Origin: Cinnamomum chago
Taxonomy: Eukaryota > Streptophyta > Magnoliopsida > Laurales > Lauraceae
Assembly (NCBI GenBank): GCA_038049695.1
Contig: CP142455.1
Location: 25,333,501-25,397,500 of the forward strand
Reading direction: 5' to 3'
DNA length: 64,000 nt
Both the position numbers and the translations under genes were made by a program. This document shows, one piece after another, positions 1 through 12,655 of this stretch; positions within the stretch are counted from its first letter, which is position 1; each line of letters starts with the position of its first letter. The notes beneath the pieces are model-generated. The model did no database searches and was not told the DNA's origin. It worked only from the letters and a program-made list of their open reading frames with translations.

Positions 1-463
1 ACTCGTCGAGATACACATGTTGGTATCAAGACTTTCCGTATTCGAAAAAATACGTACAATTCCGTATTTACACACAAGTCCTTGGTTTGGCAGGTTTAAG
101 CTTCATTTCTATTTAATTCTTTGCAATTCATTTCATAAACTTATTTACTATTTCACTAAGCCTCATTTAGGCTAATTCGAGTTCATCTAATCATTAAACC
201 GGCTTAATTAGTCTTAACATCAATTAATTAGAGTTAATTATGATTAACTCGGGACGGAGCCTAACAGAAGAATAGGTTACATGGCGTTGGTTCTTGAATG
301 CTTGTATGTTTGGGGCACCAAGGCTACCCTTTCTCCCAATGCTACAAACCTAGGAATGCATGTTTGCAATGAAAGAAAGAATATTCAACTGTTGAAAATG
401 AATGAATGTACATGTGTTTCACATATCCATTAAGGATCTCAGTCCAGTCATACAATGTGTCGG
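1..463. other. AT-rich flank, no gene seen
   Basis: AT-rich DNA with no supported coding region, up to the 5-bp target duplication GTCGG at 459-463. It may be the edge of another repeat that begins outside the window, but nothing in it identifies a family. Confidence 0.4.
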
Positions 464-3400
464 TGTAACGCCCCAATTCCGGATACCGATAAAGTCGTTC
501 GAATACCCGAAGTTGGCGCGCTACTTCCCGGAAAATCCGAGAACTTCCAGGATCATAGGCCCGCAGTGAGGTCCAATTTAAAACTTTTGACCAATATGAA
601 CTCAATGGTTAAATTGCGGAAGCATAATAAATAAAGCGGAAGCATTTCGTATCAATATATATGTAAAGTGTGAGCAGAACTACAGTCTAATTAAAAGGTT
701 TAGTGTTAATATCAAAGTTAATACACTTTTGTTAGCTACCCGTCTCATTTACAAAATTTCTCTCAAAACCCAAAATAAGATGAGACTCTCAAACCCAGGT
801 AGCTCATCTCCGCCCTCCGGCTCGACATCCGGGTCGGAAGGGCCCCGTCCGTAATCTCCGACAATCGGCGCCTCTACTAGCGCAAGCGCATCCTCTGGGA
901 TCTCTGGGTCAAGGCCTAAGCACCAAAGATGGGTCAGATCTAAAAGATCTGGCAAGTCACAGCATACTACTAACATAGAACATATATATCAAATGAATAG
1001 AGACAGGTAAATAAATTAAAGAATAACAAGGAAATGAACTAGGCAGTTGAGCAGTATAATCATAAGGAATCAGGATAAAATAAAACATCTAATCTACTAC
1101 GAAATGGCACATTCACATGAGCTGGAATACCGCGGGATATTATGCCGCGGCCCTCCCATACTGAACACAGTTGCGGCGGGGAAATCTCACCAGTGCTGGG
1201 AATTACTAATCCCGCAAATCACTCATCATCTCATCATACTCATCACTCAAGATCGGACACGGTATCACACCGTTCGTCTTAACATCATAGCTCATCATGA
1301 TAGCTTCTCAACACTCATAATAGCTCCTACCGGGGATGATCAGTCCACAGGCTGAGCTTAAATCAACCGAGTGAATGTCTATGCCGACTCAAGAATAACT
1401 CTAAGAGTCTGTGTCTGTCTAGGCTTTGCCTTGCATGAACAAGGTCCTAACCAAGTCTCTAAGAGGTCTATACATCAAACCAGTCTATGGATTATATTCC
1501 AAGTCCAAGCCCACTCGTTGGATCCATACCAAGGCCCATCAACACATGGCCTGGTCTAAAACAGTCCAAACGAGGCATCAAATCCATTTACTACTGATAA
1601 ACAGTTTATTCTAATCTATCATGACTTAAAATTCCAATATAAATTACCTCTTCCAACTAAAGGTACACATCTCCTCACTTAGGCCCAATAAGGGCCCGCC
1701 TAAACACAGACACGGGTCAATGTTCTCCAAATCATACCAACGGGTCACCTCTAAGATATCCTAGGTTCTGGTCCTCCATTTGTATTTAATTAACAATTAA
1801 CAGCTACACTAAGGATCTAAGAATGACAACAAATAATAAAAGTGAAGTATGAACTTCAATAAGAGAATCAACAGGGAAATAACAACAGTCTAATCCTAGG
1901 TAATGGACCACATACAGGTTCAAGTCCATCTCCAGTAATTTGATCTCTAAACGAAGTCACCGATGCCATATGATACTGTGTTTGGTGCTTATGAGGTTAC
2001 GGGCATCATTGACAACTCTTAGGGGTCAAATCATCTTAGATTAACAACCAAAACCCTAATTAGTGGTTCCCGCGAGTCAAGGTTAAGTCACACCGTTGAC
2101 TCGGGCTTAGAACATTGGTAAACGTTCATTTGGACGGTCAATGGGCCCCACAATTGATCACAACTCCTAAATGTTGAAAACCGGAAAATCAGGGTTTCCC
2201 AGTGTGCTGGGTCGTCCTAGCAACGGCTGGGTCGACATGGCACACTGGGGGATTGACCCCCCAGGTGGACCTGATGTGTAGTGTGTTCGGTTGACCTCCT
2301 GGCCTGGTGGGTCAACCGAGTGCACCAGATAATCTAGGTTGGGCCTCCTGGAAGACTTATTTCATTTCTAAGGGTTCCCAGCGTGTCCGGTCAACCTCCT
2401 GGCCTGGGTGATTGACCGCATACACCAAAACCCTAGAAAGATTGATGTCCCAGCTTTCAGACATTTTCTACTGCAAATCCTAAGTATTAGATCGAATTGA
2501 ACATAGAGTGACTGAATTTCCGGTGAAAAGCTAACTTCCAGTCAATTCCTGCAAAACAGTGTGTACCGGGTCGACCTGGGCAAGGCCAGCTCGTCCTGGT
2601 ATACTGAAAATCAGTTCTGCAGAGTTTTGCTAACTGGGAGCTGTTTTTCCCAAATTTCAGTGTACCCGGTCGACCTGGCCCTCCAGGCCGGTCGACCCGG
2701 CTAACTGAGACAGATCTCTGCAGAAACTAACTGGGAGCTGTCTTCTCCCAGTTGCAGTGTGGCCAGTCGACCGGGCCCTGCAGACCGGTCGACCGGGTAC
2801 ACGTGGAACTGGAGAACCCAGTTTTTGCAGATTTCACTCTTTTCAATCCGTTCTTCCTCTGAATCATTTCCAATCACTTCCAAACTCTGTCCAAATAATG
2901 GGAAACACGAATCCACTAAAATGCCCATCAATCCAACACCTATTTAGACCCATTGATCTTCCAAATAGGGGGTGAAACCCCCATCCATCAATGTCCAGTC
3001 CATCCAAACAACAAAACCACTAAGCTCCAGGTAATTTCTAGGATTGATTGACAACATACATGAACTAGAACCACAGAAATCAAGAAATAAAACATACATT
3101 CTAAGTTAGGAGTAAGGTGCACTTACCTTTTGCTTGGGAGAGAAGGTTTTGTAGAGAGAGAAATAGAAGAGAGATCCCAACCCAATGGAGAAGAAGACCA
3201 ATCAAATGCAATAAGGAAGAAGAAGAAGTGGCTGCTGCTCCTAGCTATTCTCCCATCACAATAACAGTAGCTCCCAGGAGAAGAAATGAGAAAGGAAGAA
3301 GAGAGAAATGAATAAGGAATAGTAGCTAAGGGATTTGGGGATTAGTGCTTGTTTTATAGCTTTGGGGGGTGGCTAATGACTGGAATAGCCTTTAGGGTTG

Positions 3401-3734
3401 CATAGGATTAGGGTTAGGGTTAGGGGCATTAGGGTCTTTGGGCTGGAAGGTTCTAGAAAATGGTATTTTACAGACACCCCCCTCTAGTTTACCAAAAACC
3501 ATACTAAGGGCCTCCCTACACTAAATAAACCCTAAGATTAACAAAAGACTACACCAAACCCCTAATACTAAAACAACTAACTAGTCTAACACAACTTAGG
3601 AGATTAACAGAAAACTACCCTGATTAACCCCTAATTAGCATAATTAGCTAGTAATTAGCAATAATTAGCAACAATTAGTAATAATTAGTATTTAAAAGAT
3701 AAATTAGAGGGTCCACAAAGGGTGGGGCCTCACA
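464..3734 (-). mobile_element. Solo LTR of a long-LTR retrotransposon (probable Ty3/gypsy)
   Basis: A 3,271-bp fossil bounded by TG at 464 and CA at 3734 and flanked by the direct repeat GTCGG (459-463 and 3735-3739), the 5-bp target duplication expected of LTR elements. It contains no gag or pol and its two ends do not repeat each other. It is therefore best read as one LTR left after recombination between two. The minus strand is chosen because a TATA-like box (GCTATAAAAC, 3360-3351) is followed by a purine/pyrimidine-biased leader. Very long LTRs beginning or ending with a TGTAACGCCCC-type sequence occur in plant Ty3/gypsy lineages such as Tekay/Del; that lineage call is inference. It could instead be a large non-autonomous element. 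Confidence 0.72.
2199..2805. repeat. Six diverged GTCGAC-type hairpin repeats inside the solo LTR
   Basis: Six units of about 45-50 bp lie near 2201, 2277, 2380, 2560, 2660 and 2757. Each has the form GTGTnCCnGGTCGACC, a short GGCC-containing centre, then GGTCGACCnGGnACAC, so each can fold on itself. They are GC-rich against an AT-rich surround, unevenly spaced, and diverged from one another. Confidence 0.6.
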
Positions 3735-3739
3735 GTCGG

Positions 3740-5664
3740 TACCAAAATCAATGATCTAGACTAGACTCGTTGTTTGTGATGGTGTTTGATGAGAAAAAAT
3801 AGTGACAGACTCCACTTCTGCAATTTTGATTTTTGCCATGTGTAGTTCATCCACTTCTACAATTATGGAGAACAATTGGACTTCTTACACCCCATGCGTT
3901 ACAGTGCCTCTTACTTCGTGGTTTGTAAAGGTGTTTGAAGAGAAAAAACTATGACAGTTAAACTCCACTATTGCAATTCTGGATTTTGCCATATGAGTAG
4001 TTCACTACACTTGTACAATTCTGGAGAACAATTGGACTTCTTACACCCCATGCATTACACTACTGTCTATTACATCTTGAATGTACAATGCCTTCTTACC
4101 TCTAAAAAATGGATCATAATATGGTTAAAATTACATGGGCTATTACAACTTGAATGTACAGAAGCATTTCATAGTAATTTCAAATTTTCAAACCGTTCAT
4201 ATTTCAAGATTTTCGCAAGAAAGATTTAGAATATTCCACACATTGTCCATGTCCGCAAGTCCATCTCAGACCATTTTCCATTCAACACATGATTTGACAT
4301 TTTAAACCATTCAACACTTTAACATTCACATCAATATTTCATCATTTCAAACATCAAGAACCGAGGATTCTTCTTGAAATCTTCAGGATCCAATAGTTCA
4401 ATGAGTCAAAGCAAGTTCACCCAAAACCCACTGCTGTCACTTATCCTGAAAAAAAAACCATAAAGTTCTTTAAGATATTGGATTCCATAAACCAATGCAA
4501 GCAAATCATCCAAAAAGAAAAAAGAAAAAAAACCAGAAATCTTACAACATATTATGTCATTCCAACTCCTGAGAATTATGTCATGCCCAACTGATACCAT
4601 TTCCCAATTCCACACATGGAATCCCCAGTTTCACAAATAAAAAAGTAAAAAAAATGGAAAATTTGAACAGTTTGGAAATGACAGTTTGATAAAAAAAAAT
4701 CATGTTTTTCGAGAAATACCTTCCTGATGGAGGTGAGGACATCTTGTTGAGAAAATGGGTTTAGGATGGGGGCTTTTTGGAATGGAGGAGAGAAAATGGT
4801 GGACGGTGCTTTGTCATTGAGGACAGAAACGATGTCCTCGATCAAGACATAAGATAAAGTAAAAAAAAAACCCCAATCTTCCGTTTATGCTGGTTGCAGA
4901 GGGAGAAAACTGAAACAGAGAGAGAGAGAGAGAGAGAGAGAAAAAACTGAGATACATGAGGCCAACCATGTGTAAAATGGGAAATAACAGTGTCCCAAAA
5001 CACAAACCAACAATCATCGATTCAGATGGTAAAAAAAAAAAAAAAAAACAGAGAGGTCGGGGAGGAGAGGGAGAGAACAGGAAAGGGAAGGATTCCTCAC
5101 CTGGCACGCATCGCGGTGATTTCCCGACGGAGGATCGCAGGAGAGGGTGCGTCGTCGCTTCAAACCTCGCTCGAGATGTTGGGGCCTTTCCGGATGGATG
5201 ATAGCAGGAGATAGGTAGAGAGGCCGGCGGGCGGACGAGGGGTGGACGATCGTCTTTCGTAGTCTCGCGGAAGAGACGCTCGGTAGGGGAGGTGTCACTG
5301 CACAGAGATCGTCACTGGGAGAGAGATCGCTGCGACGTCGCCGAAGAGAGATCGTCGACGAAGAAAATGGGTTCCAGAACTGGAGAGAGAGAGGAGATTC
5401 AGTGAAGGAAATGGGGCGATTTGTCGCTGGAGAGAGATCGTCGCGTCTCCAGCGGAGAGAGATCGTCGTCGCAGTCGCAGAGAAAAAGGGTTCCAGGGCA
5501 TTCGAAATGGAGAGAGAGGAGAAAAGGTCTGCTTTTTCGATGTTGAGGATTTGATTTTGGCCTCTGATGTAGAGCGGGGAAACGAAATAACTAGGCAGGC
5601 TTCACACTTGAGAGACTTGTTTCACTCAACATCGCACGTGATGAGCGGCTCCCATATATATATA
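3740..5664. other. Non-coding stretch with a 150-bp tandem duplication and GA-rich repeats
   Basis: No gene is supported. Copies at about 3768-3916 and 3917-4075 are a diverged tandem duplication; both hold GGAGAACAATTGGACTTCTT, offset by 156 bp. An (AG)n tract lies at 4918-4940. Between about 5290 and 5525 the motif GAGAGAGATCGTCG recurs, and a block containing GGGTTCCAG is repeated at about 5365 and 5488. Read on the minus strand the last part resembles a CT-rich leader, but no following coding region is seen. Confidence 0.45.
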
Positions 5665-5849
5665 TGAGAAATATTTAATTGAGGGATTCCCTCACCATGT
5701 GTGGTGAGGGACTCCCCTTTTTGGGGAGGTTTCAAGTACAAAAAGGCTTTTGTACTTGAAGGGAGTACACCCTTTTGTACTTGAAACCTCCCTAAAAAGG
5801 GAGTCCCGCACCACACATGGTGAGGAAATCCCTCACTTGAATACCCCTA
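5665..5849. mobile_element. Foldback MITE set in a (TA)n tract
   Basis: A roughly 185-bp element made almost wholly of two inverted arms of about 80 bp, matching for example at TCACCATGTGTGGTG on the left and its complement CACCACACATGGTGA on the right. Alternating TA tracts flank both sides (5654-5664 and 5850-5865). There is no coding capacity. The placement is like that described for rice Micron elements, which sit in TA microsatellites. The family is not identified. Confidence 0.65.
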
Positions 5850-5879
5850 TATATATATATATATACTACAAGAAACTTG

Positions 5880-6560
5880 ACATTTAGCTGCGAAAATTAT
5901 CACGGCTAAAGGTCTTAAAGTTGCGGCTAAAAGTTTTAGCGACAATATTTTGATCGCCGCTGAGTCGTTGCTATAAGTGCGGTCACTAATTCTTTTAGCC
6001 GCGATTTTAAAACACTGCGGCTAAAAGTTGGACTTTTACCCACAACTCCAAAGTTGTAGCTAAAAGTCTAATAATTAGCCGCAAGATTTATCGTCGTTTA
6101 TTTAAAATATTGTTGTCACTAAAAACGTAAAATCGCCGCTAAAGATTTATTACAAACATATGAAAGTAGGGTTTTAGGGGCGATCTTAAGTCGCGGCTAA
6201 AAGTTTAATTTTAGCGGCAACTATAAGTCGCCACTAAAAGTAGTGTGTATAATAATTTTAGTGGTAACTTATTATCGCGGCTAAAAGTTTAATTTTAGTG
6301 GCAACTATAAGTTGCCACTAAAAGTAGTATGTATAGTAATTTTAGTGACAACTTGTTATCGCGGCTAAATGTTTAAGTTTTAGCTGTGACGCAAATCACC
6401 ACTACAAGTACTAGGTATAGCACCTTTAGTGGTAGTTTCAGCGGCAACTTGCAATCGCAGCTAAACGTTTTACTTTCAGCTACAACAAGTCATCACTAAA
6501 AGTATTAAGTATAATAGTTTTACCAACGACTTGTTCCCGCGACTAAAAGGTTAAAATTAA
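5880..6560. repeat. CACTA-1 subterminal repeats
   Basis: Many copies, in both orientations, of motifs such as GCGGCTAAAAG and TTTTAGTGGCAACT with their complements. They form local hairpins, for example TTTTAGTGGCAACT paired with AGTTGCCACTAAAA. In En/Spm elements such subterminal repeats are the binding sites of the TNPA protein; that role here is inferred from the family. Confidence 0.8.
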
Positions 6561-6849
6561 TTAAAAGGAAGAATAAATTAATTTATTGATCCCTTTTCAA
6601 ATTTTCATGAACCTGCTTATATAATATAAGAAAATGAAAACTTCATCACCATCAAGTATTAGAAAATAACCTCAAATTTAAAACATTAAGTTCTAAGGTA
6701 CTTGAGTAGCAAGAGTAAAATTTACAACAGCATAGAAAAACTATAAATAAAATAAAAAAATCATTATCATCCGGCTTTTGAGTAGTTATGCATCACATTG
6801 GAATTTGGCCTGACTCCTTGAATTGCTGGAGGAGGATGTTTAGCTGGGA

Positions 6850-7656
6850 CTGTAATGCAGCTTGTACCTACAAACCCAATCATCGTTGCTCACAAACGAG
6901 GGGGGATTCTCCAGTCTCATCTCATCGGCGTCATATTTACAATAATAATCCTTATGCAACCTGTGTCGATATTCCCTATATGGGCGATTTAGCTGTTGAT
7001 ACACAGCTTCATTGATATGGGGTTCATCCTGGAGAGTAAACTTTTACTGCACATTATTGTATAAGTAAACATAGATGTTAGTTAGAAATTTCAAATATAA
7101 ATAGAATTTCTCGAACACATAATCTTCTTAATTTAAATGACTCACTTGTGTAGCTTGCCACATCTTAGTCTTCTCATCATCTGAGATTGTCTTCCATTTG
7201 GGAAACCGGAGTGGGGCCATCTATCTGAGAATAATGCCACACTCAATTATTAATGCTTGAGCATTGTTTCCTACAACTCGCATCAAGTTTGGTGGAATAT
7301 CTACCGCTAGCTTTTCCCCATCACGCCTCCTCTTTGTGAGTGCAATACCCCTAGTCTTCCCTCGTCCTCTTTTCCTGGACGCACATGGCCCTGTTCACTC
7401 AAATTACAACTAAATTTATTAGCTTTCGTCAACACAAATTTATATATTGTTGCATAAACCATAAAAAAAAGTACATGCATAATTTAAAATGGTTGTTAAA
7501 CATACCGGTGTTGTCAACGACGACCTCATCTTGAACAAATGACTCAACCTGTGTGGGGTTTGAAGGTCCTACCTCTAATGTAGGTTGTCCTATTTGTGAG
7601 GACTGGCTTGCCCGAGCTCCTCCTCGTCTACCTCCACCTTGACCTCTATTGGTCAT
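6850..7656 (-). pseudogene. TNPA-like protein gene of CACTA-1 (Transposase_24 / Ptta-En/Spm family)
   Basis: Three exons can be read. Exon 1 is 7656-7506 (Met start, Gly/Arg-rich, ends at a GT donor). Exon 2 is 7390-7146, holding the basic RKRGRGKTRG motif and later the FPKWKTISDDEK motif. Exon 3 starts at about 7031 and holds NRPYREYRHRLHKDYY followed by a short acidic segment. This order matches plant En/Spm TNPA-like proteins, which bind subterminal repeats. Exon 2 has one in-frame stop between the LR and MAPL residues, at about 7220, and the C-terminal part is not recognisable. The gene lies directly downstream of the transposase gene on the same strand, as in En/Spm. Confidence 0.7.
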
Positions 7657-7832
7657 GTCAATGATTTATCCTGCAACACTTTGCATTAAATTGATTATTC
7701 ATTAAGCATATATGCATACACATCAAGCACATGTCTTACATCAAAGAAGGATTACTAGAAGAGCATGAAAAATAAGCTTTCCTTAATTTATTTATCCATC
7801 AAGAATGATAATGAACATATTATATATACAAA

Positions 7833-10800
7833 TTATATCAAGCTATTGGTCTCACTATCATTATCAGTGCTCATTTCATCATCCTCATTATCATAATCAG
7901 TGGAGGTATCATCCTCCTCACTTTCATCATTAATGAAAGTATCAATATCCTCATCTTCTACTTCCTCATGCACTAGAAGATTTGCTTCAATAAGAGTTGG
8001 AGGAATATCATTTCTTTGCCATGCCACAAAGTCATCATCACTAACTCTCAATGTATCAGCTACACCATATGACTCATTTTGTTGGTATGGCTCGTCATCA
8101 CCAATTGCCTCTTTATCTTCATCTTCCGGTACATCATACAAGTCTCGAGCTTGTGTCTTCACCACGACTTGCCAATTATTGCCTAATTTGGAGTCTTTGA
8201 CGTAAAAAACTTGTACCGCTTGAGTTGCTAGCACAAATGGCTCATTGGTATTCCATTTCTTTGAGAAATTGACACTGGTATAGTTGTGTTTATCTGTTTG
8301 TATTCCTCTACCTTCTTTGCCGACATCCCACCAATCACACTTGAACAAAAAAACATTTTTGTCCCCAAAATAATCCAATTGAATAATGTCTGTAAGGACA
8401 CCATAGTAATCTTGGTTTCCTGTTTCATCATCTCCCTTCACAACCACACCACTATTTTGAGTTTTTTGAAACATCTCACGATCTTTTGTATGAAATCGTA
8501 GACCATTAATGACACAACCCTTGTATCGTGTCACTCTTCTATCAGGACCTCGTGCTAAGTCCAAAAGTTGGTTATTGACACGTGCATTTTCTTGATTGTA
8601 CAACTGTGTAACCTGTTCATATATGTGAATGAAATAAATATAATATGATGGAACTAATGTGTGATGTAATAAGATTTATGTTTTATAACACTTACACGTT
8701 CTTCAAACCATTTAAGAAACTTCTCTTCATGCCTCTTTACTACATTCCTTAGACTCTCTCTCTCCATATGTTCCTTGTGTTCACTATACAAAAAGACATT
8801 CAATTATAGCCGAATGGAAATACATTAAAAGAGAGATAAAAATGGACCATTGAAAAACACTAAATATGCATCAAATACACTGGGATAAGTGTCATACGTA
8901 AGAAACGACAGAACCTCATCACAGTTCTTCAATACGTAAATGCGAGCCTGCTCCCAAGCTTTGTCGTCAATATATCCTTTCCCTAGTGGACGACAATTCT
9001 TTGAAAAAGGGATAAACCTTGATTCGTTTGTCTGTTATTTCCATCATAATTTCTTTCTACTCTATTGGATTTGGTCTCAATCCCATGCAAATACATTGAG
9101 CAGAACGTCATGCATTCTGCGGCAATGTAACCTTCTGCGATTGACCGTTCTGGAAAAGCTTTATTGCTCACATAACGCTTCAGTGTATATAAGTACCTAA
9201 TGAAAAATTCAGGATGATAATCAAAGTAGCAACATGATGTAAACATTGTAAGTGCATAACTAACAGTAAGAATAATAAAATATAGTACCTTTCAATCGGA
9301 TACATCCATCGATATTGCACTGGTCCATCGAGAATCGCCTCTCGCGCTAGATGAATGGGAAAGTGCACCAGAATATCAAAGAATGGCGGTGGGAATATCC
9401 TTTCCAGCTTACAAAGTGTTATAGCAATCTGGCTTTCAAGACGTTCCAAGACATCTTTTGTTAATGTCCTAGAACACAACTCCTTAAAGAAATGACTAAG
9501 CTCAATTAGTGCCTCACACACATCATCGCTTAACGATCCACATAGTGCAAGTGGAAGTAATCTTTGTAAAAATATGTGGCAATCATGACTCTTCATGACT
9601 ACAATTCGACATTCTTTGATGTTCACACGTCGAGATATGTTTGAGGCATAGCCATCAAGAAACTTCACCGAAGTCAAGAATTCACAAAAATCCTTTTTCT
9701 CGGCAAGGGACATTGTGTAGCATGCAGGGGGCATTTTATAGGAATTACCATCATGTTTCATGTGTAATTGATGCCTTATATCCATCACCTGCAAATCTAA
9801 ACGAGCCTTGGCATTGTCCTTTGTTTTACCTTCAATGTTCATCAATGTCCCCAGAACATTATCACATATATTTTTCTCTATGTGCATGACATCCAAATTG
9901 TAGCGCAGTTTAAGTGTTCTCCAATAAGCAATTCGAAGAAAATACTATGCTTCGTCCAATTTAAATCCTCTGCACGCTTCCTTTTCTTCGGTTGTGTCTT
10001 CCCAAATTTCACATGTCCAACATGACTCAATTGCTCAAGCACATCATCTCCAGACAATGACTTTGGCCTCTCCTGAAGTTCCTTTTTTTCATCAAAAGAG
10101 CTTTTTCTATTTCACCATTTATGATCCGTCGATAAGAAACGACGATGGCTCATGTAACAAGTCTTTCTTCCATTCTTCAACCACAAATGTTATGTCTCCT
10201 TATTACATGAAGGACAAGCAAAAAACCCTTTAGTGCTCCATCCCGATAAATTGTTGTATGCAGGGATGTCATTGATGGTCCATATCACCACGGCATGCAA
10301 CCGAAAATTGGTACTGGTGGAGGCATCATAAGTTTGGATGTCATCTTCCCACAACTCTTTCTGCTCATCTATCAATGGTCGCAAATATACATCAATCTCA
10401 TTTCCTGGAGACTTGGGTCCAGGAATAAGTAGTGACATAATGAAAAAAGGACTTTTCATACATTTCCACGGTGGTAGATTGTATGGCACAAGAACAACTG
10501 GCCATGTGCTATGAGAAGTGCTCATGTTTGAAAAGGGATTGAATCCATCACTTGCTAGCCCAAGCCTAACATCACGAGGGTCTTGGGAAAATGAGTTATG
10601 CATTTTGTCAAATTCTTTCCAAGCTTCAGCATCAGCCGAATGCCTTAACACCCCATCATTGACGCGCTTCACTTTATGCCACCTATTTCTGATGCTGTCT
10701 TATTTGAGATAAATAACCTTTGTAGCCTCGGTTTTAGTGGGAAGTAGCGCAAGATTTTTTGAGGAATCTTCTTCCGTTTGGCATCAGTAAATTTATATCT

Positions 10801-11080
10801 AGGCTCATTGCATTCTGGACACTCTTCTCTATGTTCATGCTCCTTCCAAAATAGTACACAGTCATTTTTGCATGCATGAATCCTCACATAGTCAAGTCCT
10901 AGGTCACGAATTATATTTTTAGCCTCGTAAAATGATTTAGGGAGCATCTTAGCATCAGGAAGTGCATCCTTTAACAACTCAAGCAACATGGTGAATGATT
11001 TGCTACTCCAATGATTCAGTGTCTTTAGGTGCAACAGCTTCACAATGAACGACAACTTAGAGAACTTCTCGCAACCCGGA
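7833..11080 (-). pseudogene. TNPD-type transposase of CACTA-1 (Transposase_21, DUF4218, DUF4216)
   Basis: Domains in order on the minus strand are as follows. The N-terminal part (~11075-10690) has YPGCEKFSKLS, HACKNDCVLFWKE and PQKILRYFPLKPRLQRL. The Transposase_21 core (10672-10190) ends in FACPSC. DUF4218 (9896-9290) begins VMHIEKNICDN and ends at YPIER, where an intron (about 9290-9199) follows. A YVSNKAFPERSIAEGYIAAE segment (~9198-8890) comes next. DUF4216 (8603-7833) has GVLTDIIQLDYF and an Asp/Glu/Ser-rich tail. It is broken: a one-base frame change lies near 10690 between SEI and RWHKVKR, an in-frame TAA at ~10190 follows the CPSC motif, another stop lies soon after, and a frame change precedes VMHIEKN. 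The N-terminal start region is missing. Confidence 0.8.
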
Positions 11081-11085
11081 TAAAT

Positions 11086-12652
11086 GAACAGTGATCGCTA
11101 TTCACTTCTCTACTTTCCATGAGCCCTCATGGCCTTAAAACTATTCATGACAATAGAAAACTTGCACAGGATAATGAAAGTTTGATGAATAAGATATATT
11201 TTTAGATAACAGTTTCATCTAATTCGGCTTTGGTCATTCAACCATAAAATGTTTTAGACTCCGTGTTTGACATGGATAAAACTTTTGAAGTATTACATTA
11301 GAAAAATTAAGATAACTCTGATTGGTTTTGTTGTTACTATTTTTCTCTTTCCATCCCCTGAAGGTTTTGAAAGAGGTAAGAAGCAAAACACCCCTCTTTT
11401 CCTTCTCTTATGCTCTTCAGTGGATGTTTGATGTAAGGGATCTTCAAGTCCAGCTCAAAAAATATTAGTGATAAATCTATTTCCGAAGGAAAGAAACTCT
11501 TCTACCTGTATTTTTAGGAATCCAAAGAGTTATAAAGTACATGTGCCTAGAATTACTCCTATTGGCATCCATTAAACTTAAATAATATGCAGATATTATG
11601 ATAGAGTTATACCAAGAATTATAGCAGACTGAACAATCGGATCAACTAAAACTTGACCCCAAAGAGGTTTTCTAACTTCTCGAATCCCACCTACCAAAAA
11701 ATTCTCCCCCTCCCTCTCCACGTTCCCTCTCTTGAATTAGCACTAACTCCATCTTCATTTTCTAATTTATGATGCTTTTAATTTGTTTGCGACTCCAATA
11801 CATATTTTGAATGCTTTTATTTTTTTCTTTTAAGCTTTAGCTTTATTTACTCACCTCTTTTTACTAATTCATCCCTTCAACTTAACAAATCAATTTGGAT
11901 ATATTTTTATTTTCATTTTTTTTATAATTAGGGGCGTGTTACTGGTATATAATGGGTGGGTGATTGTCTAATTACCTTTATTGGATGGATAATTATATGA
12001 ATTCTATAAAAACTAAAAGAAAAAAAAAAAAAAAAACGACGCCTCTATACGCTTAATAAATAGACAGCTCCTCACTTGATAATTTGAGGGGAATTTTCTT
12101 TTTTGAATTAATAATTAATAAGAAAACCACGTTTTAAATAAAATTAAAGTGACAGGTGTAGAAACTTGGTATAAACGACAGCTACTAGCACTTGTTTATA
12201 CACATTACCAACAACTTTCGGCATTTGTTTTCCATAAAACGGCACATATATAAAACGCAGCCTTAACGACGGTTTTGACAGTTTTTTCCCAAATAAACAA
12301 CAGCACGGGGCTGTTGTTTTTCACGCCATTTGAATTTTGACATAATGATAGTGGGGATTGATGTAAGGCCTTAGGAGGCCCCATGTGTTAGGGTATCCCA
12401 TGTCAACTTCATAATATTTACATATTATATAAAAAAGAATTTTTAATGATTAGAAAAATAAAACAAAAAAAGAAATCATATGTGGCATAAATAAAAAAAG
12501 AATTAAGTCATTGGTTGTACCTTCCCAAACCATTGAAGCATATGACCTCAAGCTACATGTGTAGGACCCAAGTAGATTTATAAAATTTTATTAATGAATT
12601 AAATATCATTAGTTTCTAATTTTATTTAAGAAATTGTAATTAGAATAGATTT
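11086..12652. other. AT-rich spacer between the two CACTA elements, no gene seen
   Basis: About 1.57 kb, AT-rich, with no supported coding region and no CACTA terminus. Homopolymer A occurs at about 12018-12036. It may hold the original chromosomal sequence between two independent insertions. Confidence 0.4.
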
Positions 12653-12655
12653 CTA

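Larger units (their letters stand above)
5864..11085 (-). mobile_element. CACTA-1: 5'-truncated En/Spm element
   Basis: The 3' end is at 5864, with a CACTA-type terminus (TACTACAAGAAAC; one change from CACTACAAGAAA). It is followed by about 680 bp of subterminal repeats built on GCGGCTAAAAGTTT. Reading minus, a TNPD-type transposase (11.08 to 7.83 kb) precedes a TNPA-like gene (7.66 to ~6.85 kb), the usual En/Spm order. No matching terminus or subterminal repeat is found beyond ~11085, and transposase similarity begins abruptly at the YPGC motif, so the 5' end is missing. It is non-autonomous as it stands. Confidence 0.8.

Noticed and set aside
342-976. Small minus-strand open frames of 75-87 residues
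   Set aside because: They cross the LTR boundary or lie within the LTR, with no motif and no coding bias.
3404-3432. Telomere-like TTAGGG repeats
   Set aside because: Only about three imperfect copies inside an LTR and not the plant TTTAGGG unit, so probably chance or low-complexity sequence.
12140-12330. Missing 5' terminus of CACTA-1
   Set aside because: Some CGAC-type motifs occur here, but no CACTA end and no GCGGCTAAAAG repeats were found.
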